Of a DNA stretch of 64,000 bases, positions 34,303 to 44,017 are shown piece by piece. A program made the translations under genes and the position numbers. The DNA comes from Cystobacter ferrugineus (GTDB taxonomy: Bacteria > Myxococcota > Myxococcia > Myxococcales > Myxococcaceae), in the NCBI RefSeq assembly GCF_001887355.1, contig NZ_MPIN01000001.1:1075603-1139602 (forward strand). Direction: 5' to 3'. The stretch's first letter is position 1, and each line of letters begins with the position of its first letter. Under the pieces are notes generated by a model that ran no database searches, was not told where the DNA came from, and was given only the letters and a program-made list of their open reading frames with translations.

Positions 34303-36960
34303 TCAGGCGGCGTGCTCCGGCGTGTCCGACTTGTCGGTGGACGGAGCGCTGGGGACGCCCGAAGCAGAAGCACTCGCGGCCCGCTGACCCGCGCGGCGAT
34401 CCCACATCACCTGCATCACCGCGGCGAGCACCGTGAAGGACACGATGAGCGTGGTGATGAGGCCGATGCACGCCACGAGTCCCATGGACTTCAGGCCGTT
34501 GTGGCTGGCGACGAGCAGGGCGGCGAAGCCCGCGGCCGTCGTCAGCGTGGACGAGGCCACCGCGGCGCCCACGCTGCGCAGGGCCACCATGGGGGAAGTG
34601 CCCTCGAGGAAGCGGTGTAGCAGGTACAGGCCGTGGCTCACCCCGAAGCCCAGGAGGATGGGCAGGATGATGATGTTCATGAAGTTCAGGTGGATGTCCG
34701 CCAGCGACATGATGCCGAGCATCATCGCCAGACCCACCGTGAGCGGGATGACCGAGGCGAGCGCCAGCGACACGCTGCGGAAGTCCAGGAAGTGCATGAA
34801 CAGGATCCACAGCGTCACCAGGAACACCGCCAGCTTGCCGTCCGCGAGCACGATGCGCGCCAGCCGCGCGAACAGCGGCGCCGCGCCCGCGGCCCGGTGG
34901 ATCTGCGCCGAGGCGATCACCTTGCCCGACGCATCCTTGATTTCCGGCGTGGGGATGGAGCTCGTCTGGTCCGCGAAGTCGAGCATCTTCTTGCCGTCCC
35001 ACAGGTCCACGGCCGGGTAGATGAACGTGAGGTAGCCGTGGTTCTCCGGCTTCGTCTCCGGCAGGTGGATGAACTGCTCGCGGTAGTTGGCCGGCACGCC
35101 GTGCACGTCGAAGGGCCGGGCCTCGAGCATCTTCATGAACAGCTCCGCCTTGTCCTGGGTCTCGGGCGGCAGCGCGCTCACGTCGATGTCCTTGAGCTCC
35201 TCCTTCCACTCCTGGAGGATCTTCGCGTTGGCGGCCGCCGTCTCGGGCGGCGGAACGAAGGTGTAGATGCTCACCACCTGATCCACGGTGTTGTACTTGT
35301 CCGGGTGCTGGGTGAGCTCCTCGTAGATGGCCTTCGCCTCCTCCAGCGTCTTGGAATAGACGGCGATGGGGTCCGCGGAGATGTTGAAGCGCCGGGTGAT
35401 TTCATCCTGCAGCCGCACCGACGGCTGGCCCTCGGGGATGAGCGCGCGGCTGTTGTAGTTGAAGCGCACGCCCCCCTTGATGCGCTCCCACAGGGTGGTG
35501 GAGCGGTCGAGGGGAATCTCCTCGTTGGTCCAGTTGATGGCGCAGGCGCACAGGACGAGCACGATGACGGTGCTGACGCCGAGCACGAGCCCTGGCTTGG
35601 GCACGCGCAGCTCCTTGCCCGAGTTGCTGTTGAGCGCCGGGGGCTTCATCTCGCCGATGAGCTTGCGCGGCAGCTCGGGGTTGATGCGGCCGGCGATGGA
35701 CAGCAGCGCGGGGCTCCACGCGAAGAGCAGCACGCCGATGATGAAGGTGCCGCAGCCGGCCAGGAAGCCGAACTGGCTGAAGCCGCGGAACTCGCTGACG
35801 ATGAGCACGAAGAACGAGCCGGACGTCACCACCGCGGCCACCAGGGCGGGCCGGCCCGCGTTCACCACCGCGTCGCGGATGGCCTGGTCATACGGCTTGC
35901 CCTGGCCCAGCTCCAGCCGGGTGCGGAAGATGAAGTGGATGCCGTAGTCGATGCCGAAGCCCAGCAGCAAGCCGCCGAGGATGCTGGTGATCATGTTCAG
36001 CTCACCCACGGTCACGTAGGTGAAGCCCATGGTGATGACGGTGCCGATCACCGTGCCGATCGCCACGATGAGGGTGGGCACCCACTTGCGGAAGGCGAAG
36101 ATGGTGATGATGAAGATGGCCGCGAACGCCAGCAGCGTCACCGGCTGGAGCGACTCCTCGATGGCGTACGAGTCGTCCACCGCCGTCTTGTAGGAGCCCG
36201 TGAAGCCATAGGCCACGGTCTGCTTGTCGCCCATCAGCTCGTAGTCCTCCACGAGCTTCACCCCGCCGGACTCGGGCAGGCTCGAGTAGGCCGTGAGCTT
36301 CTGGCGCAGCTCCTCGATGTACGCCCGGGACTTGCCCAGCTCGTTGGAGTCCCACATCGGCTTGATGAGCATCATGATCATCTTCTTGTCGTTCGAGATG
36401 TTGTAGTCATCCCGGATGCTCTTCTTGCCGACGCTGCCGTACTTGTTCAGGAGGTCCGTCATGTCGAGCTTCACCGGCTCGGTCTTCTGGATCTCGATGA
36501 AGAAGGGGTTGTTGCGGCGGAGCTGATCCTTGAGGAAGGCCATGATGCGGCGCTTGCCCTCGACCAGATCCTCCGTCTTGATGAAGAGGGCCATGTTCTG
36601 CTGGATGAACTCGACGGGCAGCTTCCAGGTAACGGAGCGCACGTTCTTCTTGTCCGCCAGCAACTGGGCGCCGAGGTCGTCCGCGACCTTCTTGAGCGTG
36701 GCCTCGTCGTCTCCGCGCAGCGCGAGCATCAGGTGGCCGCTGCCACCGATCATGTCGATGATGCGCTTGACCTCTTTGACCTCGGGCAGGTCCTGGTCGA
36801 TGAGGTCGAGCTGGTTGGAGTTGATGGTCAGCTTCGTGGTTCCCCACAGGCACACGGCGAACAACGCGGCGATGACCAGGAGAACGAGCCCGGGCCTGCG
36901 GACCAGGAGGCTGGCATAGGCGAGGGCGAGGCGCGGCGGCTTGTGGGTCGAGTCACTCAT
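34303..36960 (-). CDS. RND/MMPL-family exporter (HpnN-like)
   Basis: 885 residues with two repeats of one helix plus a large periplasmic loop followed by five helices, the MMPL/RND layout (helices near 16-36 and about 270-425, then near 470 and about 745-865). The conserved GFGIDYGIHFIFRTR in the first half and GFGVSHGLYLLHRFLEG in the second carry the D/H residues of proton-coupled RND pumps. Hopanoid transporter HpnN is the best-known relative, acting with an MlaC-like periplasmic protein; such a gene lies right upstream (37098-37676). Cargo is therefore likely a lipid (inference). It converges on ureG. Confidence 0.88.
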   Translation of the reverse strand: MSDSTHKPPRLALAYASLLVRRPGLVLLVIAALFAVCLWGTTKLTINSNQLDLIDQDLPEVKEVKRIIDMIGGSGHLMLALRGDDEATLKKVADDLGAQLLADKKNVRSVTWKLPVEFIQQNMALFIKTEDLVEGKRRIMAFLKDQLRRNNPFFIEIQKTEPVKLDMTDLLNKYGSVGKKSIRDDYNISNDKKMIMMLIKPMWDSNELGKSRAYIEELRQKLTAYSSLPESGGVKLVEDYELMGDKQTVAYGFTGSYKTAVDDSYAIEESLQPVTLLAFAAIFIITIFAFRKWVPTLIVAIGTVIGTVITMGFTYVTVGELNMITSILGGLLLGFGIDYGIHFIFRTRLELGQGKPYDQAIRDAVVNAGRPALVAAVVTSGSFFVLIVSEFRGFSQFGFLAGCGTFIIGVLLFAWSPALLSIAGRINPELPRKLIGEMKPPALNSNSGKELRVPKPGLVLGVSTVIVLVLCACAINWTNEEIPLDRSTTLWERIKGGVRFNYNSRALIPEGQPSVRLQDEITRRFNISADPIAVYSKTLEEAKAIYEELTQHPDKYNTVDQVVSIYTFVPPPETAAANAKILQEWKEELKDIDVSALPPETQDKAELFMKMLEARPFDVHGVPANYREQFIHLPETKPENHGYLTFIYPAVDLWDGKKMLDFADQTSSIPTPEIKDASGKVIASAQIHRAAGAAPLFARLARIVLADGKLAVFLVTLWILFMHFLDFRSVSLALASVIPLTVGLAMMLGIMSLADIHLNFMNIIILPILLGFGVSHGLYLLHRFLEGTSPMVALRSVGAAVASSTLTTAAGFAALLVASHNGLKSMGLVACIGLITTLIVSFTVLAAVMQVMWDRRAGQRAASASASGVPSAPSTDKSDTPEHAA

Positions 36961-37097
36961 GCGGCGGCGGACCCTATCGGAGAACCGCCCCCACCAGAAG
37001 CGCGGCGAGGGCGCTCATCGCCCGTCCAGCCGCTCTCCGGGGTGCCCTGGGGCCCGGGCTCCCCGATGGGAATAAACCCGGGCCCCGCGGCGGACTG

Positions 37098-37676
37098 CTA
37101 CTTCTTGGACAGTTCCGCTTCCTTCTTGCGCATCATGTCGAGCAGGTGGTCCCACCCGCCCTGCTGGAAGATGGGGCGCACCTGGTCATCGCGGATGCCG
37201 GTGAGCATGGAGTCGCCGAGCACGAACACGTCGAGCACCTTCCAGGCGCTCCCGTCCTTCACCACCGCGTACTTCAGCTTCATCTCCTGCTTCTTCATCG
37301 GGTGGTTGATGATGACGAGCGAGCTCACGTTGCCCTTGTCCCCCTCCACCGTAGGCGGGTCGTAGGTGATGGACTGCAGGTTCTTGAAGTTCTCGCGCAC
37401 CTTGGGGAAGGCAATCTTGGCGAAGAGGCTGTGGAAGAGCTTGGTGAACTCCTTGCGCTGGGCCTCGGTGGCCTTGGCCCAGTCGTCACCGAGCAGGAAG
37501 CGGCCCATCTCCTCGTCGGCCAACTGCTTGAGCGCCAGGTCGTCCTTGCTCAGACGCACGGACTGGACGACCGTCTTCACGGGCTTGGCCACGGCCTCGT
37601 TGGGCGCCGCGGCGAGCGCGGGCATGCAGAGCACCAGGGAGGCCAGGAGGGTCAGGGAGCGAAGTCGAGTATGCAT
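37098..37676 (-). CDS. MlaC/Ttg2D-family periplasmic lipid-binding protein
   Basis: 192 residues. Signal peptide ends near ALAAA (about 24). The MlaC-like domain (LTKDL-type LADEEMGRFLLGDDWAKATEAQRKEFTKLF and later MKLKYAVVKDGSAWKVLDVFVLG) binds phospholipid or hopanoid in a large pocket and carries it across the periplasm. It is about 140 bases upstream of and on the same strand as the MMPL exporter, so the two likely form a lipid transport pair, as HpnM with HpnN. Confidence 0.88.
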   Translation of the reverse strand: MHTRLRSLTLLASLVLCMPALAAAPNEAVAKPVKTVVQSVRLSKDDLALKQLADEEMGRFLLGDDWAKATEAQRKEFTKLFHSLFAKIAFPKVRENFKNLQSITYDPPTVEGDKGNVSSLVIINHPMKKQEMKLKYAVVKDGSAWKVLDVFVLGDSMLTGIRDDQVRPIFQQGGWDHLLDMMRKKEAELSKK

Positions 37677-37919
37677 GTGGTTCCTTCTGGAGGTTGCTTC
37701 CGTATTGAGGAGCGGTCTCTACTAGCCCAGAGAGGAACGGAAGGCCGGGGGTGAAATTCAGACGGCTTTCCTCCGGTGGACACAGCCAGGGGCCCGCTCG
37801 GCTGGAGGCAGCGGTAGATGAATTTTCCAGGAGCGGCTCCGGGTTTGACTCTCCTGAACCCTCAAGTCTAGTGTGCCCCGTTTCACGCCTTCCCAGCAGC
37901 CAACCCCCAAGAAGAACCC

Positions 37920-39119
37920 ATGCCGACTGACTACCTGTTCACCTCCGAATCCGTCACCGAAGGGCACCCGGACAAGATCGCTGATCAGATCTCCGACGGG
38001 GTGCTGGACGCCATCCTCTCCAAGGATCCCCAGGGCCGCGTGGCCGTGGAGACCCTGGTGAAGACGGGTCTAGCGATCGTCGCTGGTGAGGTGACCACCA
38101 ACTGTTACGTCGACATCCCGAAGATCGTCCGCAGCACCATCTGCCGCATCGGCTACACGGACAGCTCCATGGGCTATGACGGCCACACCTGCGGCGTCAT
38201 GGTGGCCATCGAGGGCCAGAGCCAGGACATCGCGCGCGGCGTGGACAACAAGAAGGAGCAGGGCGCGGGCGACCAGGGCATGATGTTCGGCTTCGCCTGT
38301 GACGAGACGCCGGAGTTCATGCCGGCCCCCATCCACTACGCCCACGCGCTCACCAAGCGCCTGGCGGACGTGCGCCGCAAGACGCACGACTGGCTGCGTC
38401 CGGACGGCAAGAGCCAGGTCACCGTCGAGTACCGGGGCGGCCGTCCCGCGCGCATCGACGCGGTGGTGGTGTCCACGCAGCACTCGGACGACATCTCCAA
38501 CAAGAAGATCCACGAGGCCATCCGCGAGGACGTCATCGCCAAGGCCCTGCCCAAGAAGCTCATCGACGCCAAGACGAAGATCTACATCAACCCCACCGGG
38601 CGCTTCGTCATCGGCGGCCCCATGGGCGACTCGGGCGTGACGGGCCGGAAGATCATCGTGGACACCTACGGCGGCATGGGCCGTCACGGTGGCGGCGCCT
38701 TCTCGGGCAAGGATCCGTCCAAGGTGGACCGCTCGGCCGCGTACATGGGCCGCTACATCGCCAAGAACGTGGTGGCCGCCGGCCTGGCGCGCCGCTGCGA
38801 GGTGCAGGTCTCCTACGCCATCGGCGTGGCCGACCCCGTGAGCGTCCTGGTGGAGACCTTCGGCACGGCCGCCGTGCCCGAGGAGAAGATCGTCGCCGCC
38901 ATCAAGCAGACGTTCGGCCTCAAGCCGCGTGAGATCACCGAGCACCTGGATCTGCTGCGCCCCATCTACCAGAAGACCGCCGCGTACGGTCACTTCGGCC
39001 GCGCGGAGAAGGAGTTCACCTGGGAGCGCATCGACAAGAAGGACGCCCTGCGCGATTTCGTGGGCCTCTCGGCGTCGGCGCCGGTGGCCGCCAGCACCCG
39101 CCTCAAGGCGGCCGTCTGA
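37920..39119 (+). CDS. metK: S-adenosylmethionine synthetase
   Basis: 399 residues. Converts methionine and ATP to SAM. Signatures: [17 protein letters not shown] at residue 10 onward, [16 protein letters not shown] near 120, and [19 protein letters not shown] near 260. All three domains are complete. It looks monocistronic, with a perfect 12-base terminator hairpin after it. I see no SAM riboswitch in the roughly 240 bases between it and the MlaC gene. Confidence 0.98.
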   Translation: MPTDYLFTSESVTEGHPDKIADQISDGVLDAILSKDPQGRVAVETLVKTGLAIVAGEVTTNCYVDIPKIVRSTICRIGYTDSSMGYDGHTCGVMVAIEGQSQDIARGVDNKKEQGAGDQGMMFGFACDETPEFMPAPIHYAHALTKRLADVRRKTHDWLRPDGKSQVTVEYRGGRPARIDAVVVSTQHSDDISNKKIHEAIREDVIAKALPKKLIDAKTKIYINPTGRFVIGGPMGDSGVTGRKIIVDTYGGMGRHGGGAFSGKDPSKVDRSAAYMGRYIAKNVVAAGLARRCEVQVSYAIGVADPVSVLVETFGTAAVPEEKIVAAIKQTFGLKPREITEHLDLLRPIYQKTAAYGHFGRAEKEFTWERIDKKDALRDFVGLSASAPVAASTRLKAAV

Positions 39120-39148
39120 CGTCTCGCTCCTGAGCTCGTCCGGAACAT

Positions 39149-39184
39149 GAACGCGCGTGGGCCCCTGGCGGTCCACGCGCGTTC
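39149..39184 (+). terminator. Intrinsic terminator after metK
   Basis: GAACGCGCGTGG (39149-39160) pairs perfectly with CCACGCGCGTTC (39173-39184), loop 12 bases, followed by the T-rich TTCATTTC. It ends metK transcription and may also stop the convergent leftward operon. Confidence 0.8.
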
Positions 39185-39204
39185 TTCATTTCAGGGATGG
39201 GCCG

Positions 39205-39813
39205 TCACCCGCCGAGCGCGAAGTCGACGAAGATCTCCACGTCCGAACTCAGTCCCACGTCCGAGAACTCCCACTGGAGCAGGCGCTGGCGAAGGCACTC
39301 GGCCAGTTCCCGGGGCAGCCGCTGTCCGGACGCGAGGGCGACCGACTTCGTGGCGCCCCCGCGCGCCACGCGGATCCTCGCGCCCAGCGTCGTGGGCGCT
39401 CCGGGGGGCAGGGGACAGGCGCGCAGATCCGGGGCTCGCGCCTCCATGGCCCGGCGCAACAGGGCCCGCTGCGAGGACATGGGCGCCGTGGGGGGCGGAG
39501 GGGCGGGTTTGGGTACGGGCTTCTTCTTCACCACCGGCTTCGTGACGACGGGGGGCGGCGGCGGCGCCTCGGGCACGGCCACCGGTGGGGGCACGGGCTC
39601 GGGAGTGGAGGGCCACAGCCAGATGAGCATGAACAGCAGGAGCAGCGCCGCGAGGCCCCACCTCCAGCGCCGCCGTGCGGGCCGGGGCGCGGCGGGTGGA
39701 CGCCTCCTGGCTCCACGTGCGGCCACCGCTCGGGGCGCTCCGCGCGGACGCCAGGCGGGGCGGGCTCCCCCCGCTACCGGCCCGGCCCTTCGCGGTGCGC
39801 CCCGTGCTCTCAT
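39205..39813 (-). CDS. TonB-like periplasm-spanning protein, last gene of motor-like operon
   Basis: 202 residues. An Arg/Ala/Pro-rich cytoplasmic N-terminus (1-50), one membrane helix (about 52-68; GLAALLLLFMLIWLWP), a proline-rich periplasmic stretch (PEPVPPP onward to about 115), and a C-terminal alpha/beta domain (about 120-202; LRACPLPPGAPTTLGARIRV, LQWEFSDVGL) like TonB or AgmX C-terminal domains. Starts within the preceding gene (ATGA overlap). Such proteins carry force from MotA/ExbB-type channels to the outer membrane, which suits the MotA/MotB-like genes upstream. Confidence 0.65.
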   Translation of the reverse strand: MRARGAPRRAGPVAGGARPAWRPRGAPRAVAARGARRRPPAAPRPARRRWRWGLAALLLLFMLIWLWPSTPEPVPPPVAVPEAPPPPPVVTKPVVKKKPVPKPAPPPPTAPMSSQRALLRRAMEARAPDLRACPLPPGAPTTLGARIRVARGGATKSVALASGQRLPRELAECLRQRLLQWEFSDVGLSSDVEIFVDFALGG

Positions 39814-40862
39814 CTCTGGTCGGCGGGCAGGCTCAGCAACTGGGCCCAGTTCTTCGCGAAGCCGCGCGAGAAGCCCGCCCAGTCCTGTGCCACGGCCTGG
39901 CACAGATCGATCCGCGTCCCCAGTCCGGGCTGGAAGACATTCAGACCGGCGCTGAAGGGCTCGTAGAAGGAGTGCTCCGAGGGGCTGATGGCATCGAGCG
40001 CCGTCCGGGGGAAGGCGCTCATGGCCGCGCAGCGCTCGCGCAGCTGCGTGTAGCTCTCGTTCTCCGACGTGGAGACGAAGAGGAAGCGCGTCTGGGAGCG
40101 GGGCAGGCTCCAATGGGAGGTCGCGGGACTGCCGATGTTGAGCCAGGGCATATGCTCGACGCCGAACCGCTCCGCCGGGGTCTTCCCGGCCGGGTCACAA
40201 CCGGGGCCGTAGTCTTGCGGATGGCTCCCATGGTCGAGCATCACCACGAGCAGGGCGCCGAGCGGGTCCGCGAAGGGACGGGAGCCAGACGATGGCACCG
40301 TGGCCTCGCTGAGCCGGACTGCGAGCGTCAGCAGGTGCTGGCTGCTGCAGCCGGTGGGAGTCGTGCCGCTGTAGGTGGCCGCGTTCTCCAGCAGGGTCTG
40401 CACGCTCGCGGCGGACGGGGTCGCGCTCCCGCTGCCCGAGAGCAGCCGCTCCTCGTAGAGAGAGCCCACGGCCGTCCTCCGGATGTCGAAGCCCTGGGCG
40501 ATGAGCTGCTGGGTCATCGTCTCGATGAGCGAGCCATACGAGGCGGCCAGATTCGCCGTGCTCCGGTCGATGCGCACCAGCCAGAGCACGCCCGTCCCAC
40601 GGTCCCCGTTCGTGCCGCTGCCCGGGAAGGTCGCCCGCGGCCCGGAGCCCGCGTCCCAGGCTCCGCCGTCCCAGCCGCCGCCCCCTCCGCCCCCACCGCC
40701 GCCGAAGCCACCGTCCCAGTCAATGCTGATGCCACCGTCCGAGGTCGGACGTTTGCCCCCATCGGGCCACTCATCCCCTCCGTCCAATCGGACCAGGTCC
40801 GGCGGCTCGATGATGCAGCCGCTCCCCAGGGTGGCGACGAGAATCAGTCCCAACGCGCGCAT
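39810..40862 (-). CDS. Lipoprotein, possibly von Willebrand A-like
   Basis: 350 residues. Lipobox TLGSGC (Cys16). A Gly/Asp-rich spacer (about 28-75) precedes a globular domain. The start of that domain (GVLWLVRIDRSTANLAASYG) looks like myxobacterial vWA lipoproteins (VLFVIDxSGSM) but with the metal-binding MIDAS serines changed, so it may be a vWA fold used for binding only. It overlaps the TonB-like gene by four bases and follows the rotor-like gene after 11 bases. Function not known. Confidence 0.6.
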   Translation of the reverse strand: MRALGLILVATLGSGCIIEPPDLVRLDGGDEWPDGGKRPTSDGGISIDWDGGFGGGGGGGGGGWDGGAWDAGSGPRATFPGSGTNGDRGTGVLWLVRIDRSTANLAASYGSLIETMTQQLIAQGFDIRRTAVGSLYEERLLSGSGSATPSAASVQTLLENAATYSGTTPTGCSSQHLLTLAVRLSEATVPSSGSRPFADPLGALLVVMLDHGSHPQDYGPGCDPAGKTPAERFGVEHMPWLNIGSPATSHWSLPRSQTRFLFVSTSENESYTQLRERCAAMSAFPRTALDAISPSEHSFYEPFSAGLNVFQPGLGTRIDLCQAVAQDWAGFSRGFAKNWAQLLSLPADQR

Positions 40863-40873
40863 GGACTACCCCC

Positions 40874-42586
40874 TCAATTGGCGCGCCCGGCTCGCGCGCC
40901 ATTCTGCGATGTATTCAATCCCCTGCGAACCATCTCATCCTTCACGCAGGCAAGCAGCTCTCTTCTCGCGCCGGTGAACTCCTCTGGACGTCCCGCGCCA
41001 CGCATTCCCAGCTCCTCGCGCAATTCGCGCTGGAGCGAGGCGGGGCAGGCATTCAACAGTTGTTCGCGCAACGACCCTTCGGCCCCGCTCAGGTAGGTGA
41101 CGACCTGGGCGGCGGGCAGGCGCAACAGAGCCGCGCCGAGCACCTCCACCGGCGCGTTCACCAGGGTGGACTCGGTGACCAGGGACGAGGCCAGCTTTTC
41201 CGAGCCCTCCTGCCGCAGCCGCTCGACGAGCCGGTCCTGATCGGCCATGGACAGCGTGTCGAGCACCTCGCCCAGGACGCGCTCGAGCTGGGAGTGGCCT
41301 CCCGTGCTCTCCGCGAGCTGGGCGCGCAGCTCGTCCGCCACCGCCAGGGCGTAGCGCGTGCTCAACTCGGGCTGGCGGGCGAGGCCCAGCGCGAGCTCCC
41401 GGCGCTGGGCGGAGTTCAGGGACTGCAGGGCCGCCGAGCGCAGCGCGGAGGGCGCGAAGCGCAGCGCCACCTCCCGGGCTCCCGGCGCCAGACCCAGGCA
41501 CGCGCTCGCGAAGCGCTCGGGCCGCACCCCCTCCAGGAAGGCGAAGGCCATCTCCACCGAGCCGTCCGCCTGGGTCAGCCGCGAGGCGATGGTCCTCCCC
41601 TCCAGGTCGTACAGCGCGGCGGCCCGTGCTCCCTCGTCCACGGCGGGCACGCGCCCCAGCTCGGCGGCGAGCCCCACCAGCGACGCGGACAGGGCGGGGT
41701 CTCCCCTCAAGTCCTCCAGGAGGAACTCCCCCATCTCCCGGGTCCACAGCGCCACCTGCCGCAGCTCGCCCCGCGCGAGCGCCTCGCGCACCACGGCGTT
41801 GCGCACCGAGCGCTCCTCGCGCAGCGTCCGCTCCAGCCGCCCGGCCCGGATGGACGGGTACTCGGTGGGAGCGGGAGGGGCCCCGGGCGCGGGCTCGAGG
41901 GGAGGCAGGGGCAGCTCCGGCCCATACTCCAGGCCCGGGGGCGGCGACGCGCGGCGGGTGGCCACCACGAGCAGCACGCCCAGCACCAGCACCGTCAGCG
42001 CGAGCAGCGCCGCCACCGCCAGCAAGGGGGCCGCCTCCAGCAGCCGCTCCCCGGCGCGCTGGCTCAGGGGCAGCTCGGGCTTGGGCTCCGGCTCGCTGTC
42101 GGGCGTTGGGGGGGGCGTGGCCGGGGGCGGGGGCGGCTTCGCCTCGCGCGGGGGCGCCTCCAGGTGGGGGGCGTTGCGCGGCGGGAAGGCCATGGACTCC
42201 AGCTCGACCGTGGGCTGGGCGCTCACCGTCTTGAGCCGCTGGGCCACCAGGTCCTTGAGCCGGGTGCGGAAGGTGCTCGGCAGTTGGCTGTCCGCCAGCA
42301 CGCGCGCATTCACCGAGCGCAGGGTGGGCAGGGCCGCGCTCGTCGACAGGCTCTCGAAGCCCGGTGCCGCGCCGCCCACGGTCTCCTCCTCCACGCGGGC
42401 CTCCACCGACACGAGCACGCATTGCTCGGGGCAGAGGGTGCGCAACAAATCATTGATTTCCGCGCGGGCCCGCTCCTCGGACTCCGCGCGCAGGCGGGCC
42501 TGGGGCGTGGAGGGCGCGGCCGGAGCGGCGCCCGTCCAGGCCAGGACGGCGAGCAGCAGCGGAAGGTGTCGTGACAGGCGAGTCAT
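40874..42586 (-). CDS. FliF-like/FliG-like fused rotor-type protein
   Basis: 570 residues. Signal peptide 1-24; periplasmic domain about 36-135 with EINDLLRTLCPEQCVLVSVE and a closing VELESMAFP that resembles the last ring-building motif of FliF. A Pro-rich stretch (139-172), one strong membrane helix (about 184-210), and a cytoplasmic helical-repeat region (about 245-560). Residues 481-556 align well with FliG-C: GAEGSLREQLLNACPASLQ and LREELGMRG, with the acidic pair D288/D289 of E. coli as Glu-Glu (EEL), then the closing LLACVKDEMVRRGL. Lies three bases after the MotB-like gene. Assignment is from motif alignment by eye. Confidence 0.6.
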   Translation of the reverse strand: MTRLSRHLPLLLAVLAWTGAAPAAPSTPQARLRAESEERARAEINDLLRTLCPEQCVLVSVEARVEEETVGGAAPGFESLSTSAALPTLRSVNARVLADSQLPSTFRTRLKDLVAQRLKTVSAQPTVELESMAFPPRNAPHLEAPPREAKPPPPPATPPPTPDSEPEPKPELPLSQRAGERLLEAAPLLAVAALLALTVLVLGVLLVVATRRASPPPGLEYGPELPLPPLEPAPGAPPAPTEYPSIRAGRLERTLREERSVRNAVVREALARGELRQVALWTREMGEFLLEDLRGDPALSASLVGLAAELGRVPAVDEGARAAALYDLEGRTIASRLTQADGSVEMAFAFLEGVRPERFASACLGLAPGAREVALRFAPSALRSAALQSLNSAQRRELALGLARQPELSTRYALAVADELRAQLAESTGGHSQLERVLGEVLDTLSMADQDRLVERLRQEGSEKLASSLVTESTLVNAPVEVLGAALLRLPAAQVVTYLSGAEGSLREQLLNACPASLQRELREELGMRGAGRPEEFTGARRELLACVKDEMVRRGLNTSQNGARAGRAN

Positions 42587-42589
42587 TGG

Positions 42590-43216
42590 CTATTCCACCC
42601 GGATGACGACCCGGCGGTTGGCGGCGCGTTGTTCCTCGGGCGTGCCCGGGACGTCGACGCGGCGGGTATCGGCGAAGCCCCGCACCGACATCCGCTCACG
42701 GCCCACACCGCTCTGCTCGAGGGCGGTGCGCACGTTGATGGCGCGCTGCGAGGACAGCTCCCAGTTGGAGGCGAAGCGGGCGGTGCGGATGGGCACGTCA
42801 TCGGTGTACCCCTCGATGACGAGCCCGCGAGTGGGCAGCGTCTGCAGCATCCGGGCGATCGAGGCGATCGCCGCACTGCCCTCGGCGCGGATGTCCGCCG
42901 AGCCCGAGTCGAACAGGAGCGCGTCCTTGAACTCGATGGCCAGCCCGTCCGCCTCCTGGCGGGTGAGCACCTTCTGCTGCAACCCCTCCTGGGTGATGAA
43001 GGTGTCCACCTTGTCCTTGAGCTCCTCCAGGGGAGTCGCCTCGCCCGAGAGCGAGGCCGCCATGCGCTCGAACTGCGCCATCTTCGGCGGAGACACGGCG
43101 AGCAGCAGCACGAAGAAGCCGATGAGCAGCGTCAGCAGATCCGCGTAGCTGATGAGCCACAGCTCGTCGTCCTGGCCACCTTGCAGCAGCGCTTGCAGCT
43201 CTGGATCCTCTTTCAC
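42590..43216 (-). CDS. MotB-like stator protein
   Basis: 208 residues. A single N-terminal membrane helix with the motif WLISYADLLTLLIGFF; Asp26 is at the place of the proton-carrying Asp32 of MotB. The following plug-like stretch and OmpA-C domain (about 90-208; GYTDDVPIRTARFASNWELSSQRA) bind peptidoglycan. Length is shorter than MotB (about 300), by a compact linker. Overlaps the MotA-like gene by four bases (ATGA). Could energise gliding, secretion or another machine; the partner in the same operon is FliG-like. Confidence 0.88.
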   Translation of the reverse strand: MKEDPELQALLQGGQDDELWLISYADLLTLLIGFFVLLLAVSPPKMAQFERMAASLSGEATPLEELKDKVDTFITQEGLQQKVLTRQEADGLAIEFKDALLFDSGSADIRAEGSAAIASIARMLQTLPTRGLVIEGYTDDVPIRTARFASNWELSSQRAINVRTALEQSGVGRERMSVRGFADTRRVDVPGTPEEQRAANRRVVIRVE

Positions 43217-44013
43217 GGCTCACCCGCCGTTCCGGTGGCGATCTCGGCGGCCGGGGCGCCCGCGCCATGGGGCGAGGTGCCGGACAGCTCGAAGAGCTTG
43301 CGCACGTCCGCGAGCGGCTTGTCCTCGCGGATGAGCACGAGCGCGCGGGTGATGAGTCGTGCCTCCTCCACCGCCACCGTCATGTGCGAGTGGATGACAC
43401 GCGCGAGGGGCTGGTACACGGCGTTGGCGAGCAAGAGGCCGTACAGGGTGCACAAGAGCGCGAGCGCCATGGAGGGGCCGAGCTGCTCGAAGCGCGACAG
43501 GTCCTTGAGCAGCGAGATGAGCCCGAGCACCGTGCCCACCAGGCCCGTGGCCGGCGCCACGCGCGACAGCGTGCCCAGGACGTCCTCGGCGCGCTTCATG
43601 CCACTCACCATGCAGAAGAGCGACGTGCTGGCGGTGCTCTCGATGTCCGTGGTGGAGTACTGGCGGATGACGAGCGGCCCGAGCTGCCGCAGCACGTCGT
43701 GCGGCGCCTGGTTGGCGATCTCCAGCGCGCGGGCCGGACGGCGCTGGCGCACCTCGGCGGCGAACTGGGTGAGGGCTTCATAGAGCTGGGCGCGCGAGCG
43801 CGACGCGGAGAAGCGCAGCGCGCGCACCACCGCCCGCGCCGCGCCCCCGAGCTCGCTGAACTTGTACGAGGCCACCGTCATGCACAGCGGAGCGAACCCC
43901 AGCAATATGAGCGAGGGCACGTGGATGATGCCCCCGAAGCCGCTCGCGTGCCCCTGGGTCAGGGTGTAGGCCAGGGTCAGGCCGAGCCCCAGCATTCCGA
44001 CGATGAAGTGCAT
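43213..44013 (-). CDS. MotA-like stator channel protein
   Basis: 266 residues with four hydrophobic helices (about 2-20, 30-50, 148-170, 180-202) and a large cytoplasmic loop of about 95 residues, as in MotA. VAPATGLVGTVLGLISLL in helix 3 is the conserved MotA segment that lines the ion path. TolQ/ExbB have only three helices with another topology, so MotA fits better. It should form the five-to-two complex with the MotB-like product. The cytoplasmic loop (about 55-145) would contact the FliG-like domain encoded two genes downstream. Confidence 0.88.
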   Translation of the reverse strand: MHFIVGMLGLGLTLAYTLTQGHASGFGGIIHVPSLILLGFAPLCMTVASYKFSELGGAARAVVRALRFSASRSRAQLYEALTQFAAEVRQRRPARALEIANQAPHDVLRQLGPLVIRQYSTTDIESTASTSLFCMVSGMKRAEDVLGTLSRVAPATGLVGTVLGLISLLKDLSRFEQLGPSMALALLCTLYGLLLANAVYQPLARVIHSHMTVAVEEARLITRALVLIREDKPLADVRKLFELSGTSPHGAGAPAAEIATGTAGEP

Positions 44014-44017
44014 GGTC

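Noticed and set aside
37677..37919. SAM riboswitch before metK
   Set aside because: No kink-turn or matching paired arms could be found, and no terminator/antiterminator pair is present.
40874..44013. The motor-like genes as part of a normal flagellar operon
   Set aside because: No flagellar export, rod, hook, filament or chemotaxis genes in the window, and the neighbours are lipoproteins and barrels.
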